Assembly: GCA_021785055.1 (NCBI GenBank)
Contig: JAJYGS010000143.1
Span: forward strand, 1-5,918
DNA from: Nitrospirota bacterium
Lineage (GTDB): Bacteria > Nitrospirota > JACRHJ01
Direction: 5' to 3'
DNA: 5,918 nt
Made by a program: the position numbers and the translations under genes
Shown here: positions 1 to 4,037 of the stretch, piece after piece
Position numbering within the stretch: position 1 is the stretch's first letter
How the letters are laid out: each line of letters begins with the position of its first letter
Notes under the pieces: generated by a model
Seen by the model: only the letters and a program-made list of their open reading frames with translations
What the model was told of the DNA's origin: nothing
The model's database searches: none

Positions 1-336
1 GATGCCCCCCTGGCCGTCCGACACAACGCGCACGCTGCCCTCTGACGCCCCTTTGTAGCCGCGCGTAAGCACCGCCGTTTTGATTCCTTTCTCCGTCAGC
101 ATCCGCGCAATCTCTATCGCCATCGGTGTCTTGCCCGTCCCGCCTGCGGTGATGTTGCCGACGCTTATGACCCTGCACGGCAGACGCTTCGGCTTGATTA
201 GCCCGCTTGTGTACGCCCACGCCTTCAGCCCCGCGCCGAGACCATAGACTGCGCTTGCGGGATAAAGGAGATACATCCACGCAGGCAAAGGCCGTTCGCC
301 TTTAAGGGCGGAGAGGAGGTCGGGATTTAATCTCAT
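1..336 (-). CDS. lpxK: LpxK, tetraacyldisaccharide 4'-kinase (N-terminal 112 codons, cut by window edge)
   Basis: LpxK is the membrane-associated kinase that uses ATP to phosphorylate the 4' position of the tetraacyldisaccharide lipid A precursor, giving lipid IVA at the inner face of the cytoplasmic membrane. The fragment translates cleanly for 112 residues. A hydrophobic, aromatic-rich stretch at about residues 18-43 fits the N-terminal membrane-binding helix. The P-loop GNITAGGTGKTP lies at residues 60-71, in the family's characteristic VISVGN context, and LTRGYKG at 90-96 matches the conserved family motif after the P-loop. The family is usually about 320-360 residues, so roughly two thirds is missing beyond the left edge. 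The start is well fixed: an in-frame TAG lies one codon upstream of the ATG. The ribosome-binding site is weak, with only AGG near the start. It follows mutL by 68 bp on the same strand and is probably co-transcribed. Identity is from motifs and is confident. Confidence 0.95.
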   Translation of the reverse strand, partial: MRLNPDLLSALKGERPLPAWMYLLYPASAVYGLGAGLKAWAYTSGLIKPKRLPCRVISVGNITAGGTGKTPMAIEIARMLTEKGIKTAVLTRGYKGASEGSVRVVSDGQGGI

Positions 337-404
337 AGCCTAAGCTTTAAGTGATGTTGCAAGTCACGGCTCATGCCTGATAAAACCATTTTTAATAAAT
401 AGAT

Positions 405-2168
405 TCATTTTCTCTTAAATAACTTCTCCAATTCGTTCAGTCCGAATTTTATCGCCGTCGGTCTGCCGTGGGCGCAGGTATAGGGTATCTCGCAGGCGAA
501 GAGCTGTTCTATGAGCCGCTCCATGGCGTGCGGGTGAAGCTTCTTTCCCGCCTTGACGGCGCTTTTGCAGGCGACGGACTTGCAAATCTTTTCTCTTAGC
601 TCGTCCGCCTTGCCTTTCACGTCCGATGACTCAAGCTCGGAGACAAGCCCAAGCACCACTTCCTTTATGTCCGCCTTGTCGAGAAAGAGCGGCTTCGAGC
701 GGATGAGGAAGCTCCCGCCGCCGAAGCCTTCCGCCTCAATCCCAAGCGCCTTAAGTTCCGGCAGAACGGCTTCGAGAAGCGCCGCCTCCTTTGCCGTAAG
801 CTCTATTCTCTCCGGGACGAGCAGGCCCTGCGAAGCCTCACCCTGCCTGTCGAACCTGGCCTTTACCTTTTCATACTGCACGCGCTCGTGCGCCGCGTGC
901 TGGTCGATTAATAAAAACCCGTCCGCGCTTTTGGCGATGATATAGGAATCCAGCACCTGCATGGGGAATTCACGGAAAGATTCGGGCGAAGGGGCTGAAC
1001 TTCTCTCCATCAGGAGCGGCATATGCTCCTGATGTTCATATACGTCCCCTTTCTCCCGGCGCATAGCGCCGCCCTCTCCCGCGGGGGGAGAGGGGTAACG
1101 GAAAGGGCTATTATAGGGCGCGGCGAAAGACGCAGGGGTCTCGCGCACCGTGCCGGATTCCGAAAAGGCTTCCGCATGCGCGCTTTCGGAATTCTTCAGC
1201 GCGCCGGCAACGGCATCTCTTATCGCCCTTTGCACGCCTGGCGCGTCGGCGAAGCGGACCTCCCTCTTTGCCGGATGGACGTTCACGTCCACAAGAGACG
1301 GCTCTATGTCGATGAACAGTATCGACGCAGGATGGCGCTCCTTCATCAGGAGGGATTCGTATGCGCCGTAAAGCGCGCGGCTTATCACGCGGTCTTTCAC
1401 GGGGCGGCGGTTCACGAAGCTCTCCTGCCTTGAGCGGTCGGAGAAGCTCCTGCCGGGCATTGACACGAAGCCGTAAATCCTGCAAGGCCCGCCCGCGTTT
1501 ATTTCCGAAAGTCCTTTTGCGAAATCGCGCCCGTAGACCTGGGCGATGCGTTCCCGAAGCTCCCGGACGGGCGGACAGTCCAGCAACTCCCGTCCGTCGT
1601 TTGTAAGTCTGAAATGGATTTCCGGATGGGCCAGTGCAAGCATCTCCACCGACGCCGCGATATGGGAAAGCTCGGTCTCGCGGCTCTTAAGGAACTTGAG
1701 CCTCGCCGGGGTATTGAAGAACAGGTCGCGAACGTCAGCCGTGGTGCCTTTCGGCGCGCCGGTCTCCTTTACGCCCCGGATATTCCCGCCGTCGATTGAA
1801 ACGGACGTGCCGCGTCCGTCGCCTGGGGAGGTAATCACCCTGAAGCGGGAGACCGACGCGATGGACGGCAGGGCCTCGCCGCGGAAGCCCATGGTGGATA
1901 TGGAGAAAAGCCCGCCGTCTGTGGCGAGCTTGCTTGTGGCGTGCCGCTCGAACGCAAGGAGGGCGTCGTCCGGGGACATGCCGGAGCCGTCGTCGGTTAC
2001 CTTGATTAATTTTACGCCGCCGCCGGATGTTTCGACAAATATCCGGGACGCGCCGGAGTCGATAGAATTTTCTACAAGCTCCTTGACCACCGACGCCGGT
2101 CTTTCCACGACCTCTCCGGCGGCTATTTTGTTGGCGATATGTTCGGGAAGGATTTTAATCATAAACAT
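405..2168 (-). CDS. mutL: MutL, DNA mismatch repair protein with endonuclease-type C-terminal domain
   Basis: MutL couples mismatch recognition by MutS to strand removal. The 587-residue protein has the GHKL ATPase at about 1-220: KELVEN at 29-34 (catalytic Glu30, Mg-binding Asn34), DDGSG at 59-63, ERHATSK at 74-80 and GFRGEAL at 94-100. The transducer domain follows to about 320, with FVNRRPVKD (251-259) and NVHPAKREVRF (296-306). A low-complexity linker spans about 322-400. The dimerisation/nuclease domain contains DQHAAHERVQYE (422-433), an exact DQHA(X)2E(X)4E metal-binding endonuclease motif, plus ACKSAVKA (533-540) and CAHGRP (565-570). QGLLVP (447-452) fits the beta-clamp-binding site of this domain. 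Nicking MutLs of this type normally belong to Dam/MutH-independent repair; that inference is from the family. Two starts are possible, M1 or M3 (ATG at 2162-2160). The first ATG sits inside a 12-bp palindrome and M3 has a slightly better upstream GGA, so the choice is open. The linker DNA holds three palindromes, listed separately. Confidence 0.97.
   Translation of the reverse strand: MFMIKILPEHIANKIAAGEVVERPASVVKELVENSIDSGASRIFVETSGGGVKLIKVTDDGSGMSPDDALLAFERHATSKLATDGGLFSISTMGFRGEALPSIASVSRFRVITSPGDGRGTSVSIDGGNIRGVKETGAPKGTTADVRDLFFNTPARLKFLKSRETELSHIAASVEMLALAHPEIHFRLTNDGRELLDCPPVRELRERIAQVYGRDFAKGLSEINAGGPCRIYGFVSMPGRSFSDRSRQESFVNRRPVKDRVISRALYGAYESLLMKERHPASILFIDIEPSLVDVNVHPAKREVRFADAPGVQRAIRDAVAGALKNSESAHAEAFSESGTVRETPASFAAPYNSPFRYPSPPAGEGGAMRREKGDVYEHQEHMPLLMERSSAPSPESFREFPMQVLDSYIIAKSADGFLLIDQHAAHERVQYEKVKARFDRQGEASQGLLVPERIELTAKEAALLEAVLPELKALGIEAEGFGGGSFLIRSKPLFLDKADIKEVVLGLVSELESSDVKGKADELREKICKSVACKSAVKAGKKLHPHAMERLIEQLFACEIPYTCAHGRPTAIKFGLNELEKLFKRK
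1008..1034. repeat. Perfect 10-bp inverted repeat inside the mutL linker
   Basis: The arms CATCAGGAGC (1008-1017) and GCTCCTGATG (1025-1034) are perfect reverse complements around a 7-base loop. It encodes MutL residues 379-387 (HQEHMPLLM) at the C-terminal end of the flexible linker, so it is translated in frame. No T-run follows on either strand, so it is not a terminator. Its origin is unknown; it could be a chance palindrome or the remnant of a small repeat. Confidence 0.7.
1047..1107. repeat. Compound palindromic element (two hairpins inside an outer stem) within mutL coding sequence
   Basis: Three nested inverted repeats are visible. The outer stem is CCCTTTC (1047-1053) with GAAAGGG (1101-1107), 7 bp. 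Inside it is a short hairpin CGGCGC-ATA-GCGCCG (1057-1071, 6-bp stem) and a longer hairpin CCCTCTCCC (1072-1080) with GGGAGAGGG (1086-1094), 9 bp around GCGGG. The whole folds as a closed two-arm structure of 61 nt on either strand. On the mutL strand it is read in frame as residues 354-374, rich in Pro, Gly, Arg and Glu, within the linker between the ATPase and endonuclease domains. The C-rich and G-rich hairpin resembles dispersed intergenic palindromes of many bacteria and, by being translated, recalls Rickettsia palindromic elements. That it is a mobile or multicopy repeat is inference; only one copy can be seen here. Confidence 0.7.
1157..1192. repeat. Perfect 9-bp inverted repeat with internal palindrome in the mutL linker
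   Basis: The arms ATTCCGAAA (1157-1165) and TTTCGGAAT (1184-1192) are perfect reverse complements. The 18-base interior contains the 8-bp palindrome CGCATGCG (1173-1180). It encodes MutL residues 326-338, an acidic and Ser-rich stretch in which a Ser-Glu-Ser triplet appears at both ends, just after the transducer domain. No conserved MutL residue falls in it. It is the third strong palindrome within about 185 bp of linker sequence. Confidence 0.6.
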
Positions 2169-2177
2169 CCGCGGATG
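2166..2177. repeat. 12-bp perfect palindrome over the upstream mutL start codon
   Basis: CATCCGCGGATG is its own reverse complement. The first possible mutL ATG (2168-2166) is the terminal ATG-complement of this palindrome, while the second candidate start (2162-2160) lies four to six bases beyond it. It could pair as an mRNA hairpin only in a larger fold, since it has no loop of its own, or act as a symmetric protein site. No function can be assigned. Its main value is in warning that the first ATG may belong to inserted or repeat sequence rather than to the ancestral gene. Confidence 0.5.
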
Positions 2178-2193
2178 AAATGCGTGAAATGCG
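2176..2193. repeat. Tandem duplication of a 9-bp unit in the dut-mutL gap
   Basis: TGAAATGCG occurs twice without interruption (2176-2184 and 2185-2193). The flanks GCGGAT are also shared, at 2171-2176 and 2191-2196. It joins the palindrome at the mutL start to the repeat-like unit at 2193-2220. No consensus operator or binding site is recognised. Confidence 0.6.
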
Positions 2194-2220
2194 GATTCTT
2201 CGCTTCGCTCGGAATGACGG
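2193..2220. repeat. Probable dispersed intergenic repeat, ATTC...GAAT core
   Basis: Read on the minus strand, the core runs from ATTCCGAGCGAAGC through GAAGAAT (2215-2195), with CCGTC before it and CCGC after it. Terminal ATTC and GAAT arms flank an interior with a repeated GCGAA unit. From memory, units of the form TCATTCCGAGCGAAGCGA followed by GAATC are recurrent small repeats between genes in many proteobacterial and candidate-phylum genomes. That resemblance is the basis of the call; only one copy is in this window. It sits in the 66-bp gap between dut and mutL and lacks a T-run, so it is not an obvious terminator. Confidence 0.55.
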
Positions 2221-2234
2221 CTTTTTAGCGCCTC

Positions 2235-2684
2235 TTATTTCCCCGTGTGCCCGAAACCGCCGTCTCCGCGTTTCGTGCAGCCAAGCTCTTCGACATGGAC
2301 AAGCTCCGCGCGGACGACTTCGTTAATTACCATCTGCGCGATTCGGTCGCCCCGCCTGACGGTATAGGGTTCGCCGCCGAAATTAATGAGGATTACCTTT
2401 ATCTCGCCCCTGTAGTCCGAGTCGATGGTGCCGGGGGTGTTGACGAGGCTTATGCCGTGCTTCGCGGCGAGGCCGCTCCTTGGGCGTATCTGCGCCTCGT
2501 ATCCATGCGGAAGCTCGATGGCTATCCCGGTTGGGATAAGGCCCCACTTGCCGGGCGGGATAACGACGTCTTCTCCCACGGCGGCCATGAGGTCCATGCC
2601 TGCGGAATGCTCCGTCTGGTAGGACGGCAGGGGCAGGTCGAGGGAACCTGCCCGTTTGATACTTATTTTTAATTTTTCAGACAT
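2235..2684 (-). CDS. dut: Dut, dUTP diphosphatase (trimeric dUTPase)
   Basis: Dut hydrolyses dUTP to dUMP and pyrophosphate in the cytoplasm, keeping uracil out of DNA and supplying dUMP for thymidylate synthesis. The 149-residue length is typical of the homotrimeric all-beta family. All five motifs are present in order: AGMDLMA (28-34), RPRSGLAAKHG (67-77) with Ser70, NTPGTIDSDYRGE (82-94) with the catalytic Asp90 and adjoining Tyr91, RGDRIAQMVI (111-120), and the C-terminal RGDGGFGHTG (139-148), the flexible arm whose Phe144 stacks on uracil. No key residue is missing. The ATG lies one base after the stop codon of the upstream M16 peptidase gene, and no clear Shine-Dalgarno sequence precedes it, so translation is probably coupled to that gene. 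It functions well with the neighbouring mutL in genome fidelity, though this may be coincidental. Confidence 0.97.
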   Translation of the reverse strand: MSEKLKISIKRAGSLDLPLPSYQTEHSAGMDLMAAVGEDVVIPPGKWGLIPTGIAIELPHGYEAQIRPRSGLAAKHGISLVNTPGTIDSDYRGEIKVILINFGGEPYTVRRGDRIAQMVINEVVRAELVHVEELGCTKRGDGGFGHTGK

Positions 2685-2685
2685 T

Positions 2686-3942
2686 TCAATGGACGGGGAT
2701 TTCCTTTTGAAGCTCTTCCTTGTCTACCGGCCCAAGTGCGCTCATGGCAATCTCCCGGCTCCCGAAAAGCTCGGAAACCAGCCTGTGCACCTGCTCCGGA
2801 TTGACCTTCTCTATCTCGGAGATTATCTCGTTTAACGTGTAGCGGCGGCCCAGGTACATCTCGTGCTTTGCGAGCTGGCTCATCCTGTTGTAGGTATTCT
2901 CCAGCGCCAGGACCATGTTGCCTTTGAGCTGCTCCTTCACCTTCTCCAGTTCGTCCTTCTTGACGCCATAGTCCAGGAGCTTGTTTATCTCTTTCCAGAC
3001 AAGCCTGACAACCGACGCGGCCTTTGAAGGACTTACCCCGGCGTAGATTACGAAAAGCCCGGTGTCCTTTAGGGACGTGAGATAGGAATAGACGGAATAT
3101 GCAAGGCCGCGCCTCTCGCGTATCTCCTGGAAAAGCCTTGAGCTCATGCTGCTGCCGAGGAGCGTATTCAGGGCATACATGCCGAAACGGTCCCCGTGAG
3201 AATAGGGCAGACCCTTGACGCCGACGCAGATATGCGCCTGCTCCAGTTTCCTGTGCCGAACGTTTATGGACGGTTTGAAATCCACGGGGCCTGCCTTGTC
3301 CCTGGCCTTCCCCTGTTTGCTGCCGCCGAAGCTCTTGTTCAGAGTCCCCATAAGTATGTCGTGATCGAAATTGCCCGCGGCTGAGATGACGATATTCCGG
3401 GGCGTGTAATACTCTTTCATGTAGCCGAGAAGGTCTTCGCGGTCGAGGCCGCTCATGCTCTTGCGCGTGCCGAGGACGGGCTGACCGAGCGGAGTGCCTT
3501 TCCAGACTGATTCGTAGAGCAGCTCGTGGACGAGGTCGTCCGGCGTGTCCTCTACCATCTTTATCTCTTCCATTATGACCTTGCGCTCGCGGTCAAGCTC
3601 TTTCCGTTCAAACGTGGAGTTATTGAAGACGTCCGTGAGGAGGTCGAGCGCGCGCGGGAGATGCTCGTCCAGGACCTTGAAGTAGTAGGTTGTGCCTTCC
3701 TTGCTGGTAAAGGCGTTGAGCTCTCCGCCCATCGAGTCCATTTCTATGGCTATGTCGCGCGCGCTGCGTCTCTTTGTGCCTTTGAAGAGCATGTGCTCTA
3801 TAAAATGCGACACGCCGCTCAGTTGCGGGGACTCGTCCCTAGAACCGACGTCGATCCATATCCCAAGCGAGACCGAGCGGACGTTTGGAATCCTTTCGGT
3901 CACCACGCGCATACCGTTGTCGAGCAGCTCTCTCTTAAACAT
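2686..3942 (-). CDS. M16B-family zinc metallopeptidase (processing-peptidase-like)
   Basis: This 418-residue protein matches the single-chain bacterial M16B peptidases related to mitochondrial processing peptidase beta and to Bacillus MlpA/YmxG. The inverted zinc motif HFIEH is at 46-50 (His46 and His50 bind zinc, Glu49 is the catalytic base), and Glu126 in VIMEEIKMVED lies 76 residues on, where the third ligand is expected. A conserved MGGELNAFTSKEGTTYY stretch follows at 71-87. The C-terminal half has the family's IRERRGLAYSVYSY segment (274-287), used in substrate binding. No signal peptide or membrane segment is seen, so it is probably cytoplasmic; its natural substrate is unknown. The first ATG fits the family N-terminus (LLDNGMRVVTE at 6-16) and has AAGAGG just 2 bases upstream, an unusually short spacing. 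It lies between pnp and dut, a common arrangement, with a terminator-like hairpin before it. Confidence 0.93.
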   Translation of the reverse strand: MFKRELLDNGMRVVTERIPNVRSVSLGIWIDVGSRDESPQLSGVSHFIEHMLFKGTKRRSARDIAIEMDSMGGELNAFTSKEGTTYYFKVLDEHLPRALDLLTDVFNNSTFERKELDRERKVIMEEIKMVEDTPDDLVHELLYESVWKGTPLGQPVLGTRKSMSGLDREDLLGYMKEYYTPRNIVISAAGNFDHDILMGTLNKSFGGSKQGKARDKAGPVDFKPSINVRHRKLEQAHICVGVKGLPYSHGDRFGMYALNTLLGSSMSSRLFQEIRERRGLAYSVYSYLTSLKDTGLFVIYAGVSPSKAASVVRLVWKEINKLLDYGVKKDELEKVKEQLKGNMVLALENTYNRMSQLAKHEMYLGRRYTLNEIISEIEKVNPEQVHRLVSELFGSREIAMSALGPVDKEELQKEIPVH

Positions 3943-3966
3943 GGCCTCTTACTGAAATTTTACCAT

Positions 3967-4006
3967 AAAAAAGGGAAACGAGCCTGAACCGAATGCCCAT
4001 TTCCCT
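3967..4006 (-). terminator. Rho-independent terminator-like hairpin after pnp
   Basis: On the minus strand, AGGGAAATGGGC (4006-3995) pairs with GCTCGTTTCCCT (3983-3972) in a 12-bp stem with two G-U wobbles around an 11-base loop, and is followed at once by a run of six T (3972-3967, the first one shared with the stem). It lies 32 bp past the pnp stop and 24 bp before the M16 peptidase start. It should end or attenuate transcription leaving pnp. Only about two dozen bases remain before the next start codon and no good -35/-10 pair is visible there, so downstream genes may depend on readthrough or on a promoter overlapping the hairpin. Confidence 0.75.
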
Positions 4007-4037
4007 CATTTAGTAATTCCGACTGCGGCGGCTTTCC

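Noticed and set aside
333..389. An 18-codon minus-strand ORF in the mutL-lpxK gap whose TGA overlaps the lpxK ATG
   Set aside because: The ATGA overlap would suit a coupled leader peptide, but there is no good ribosome-binding site, the peptide resembles nothing known, and an ORF this short is easily due to chance. Conservation in relatives would be needed to revive it.
337..404. Promoter in the AT-rich mutL-lpxK gap
   Set aside because: AT-rich hexamer-like pieces occur but none gives a convincing -35/-10 pair with correct spacing before lpxK.
1072..1094. The 9-bp GC-rich hairpin in mutL as a transcription terminator
   Set aside because: It lies inside an intact reading frame and has no T-run on either strand.
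1546..2178. Long plus-strand open frame (210 codons) opposite the 5' part of mutL, and other plus-strand frames opposite dut, M16 and pnp
   Set aside because: They are antisense to clearly conserved genes, are rich in Arg, Ser and Pro as expected of antisense GC-rich frames, and show no recognisable domain.
3943..3966. Promoter with TAAAAT as the -10 box just before the M16 peptidase gene
   Set aside because: No matching -35 lies about 17 bases upstream, and the predicted transcript would begin inside the ribosome-binding region.
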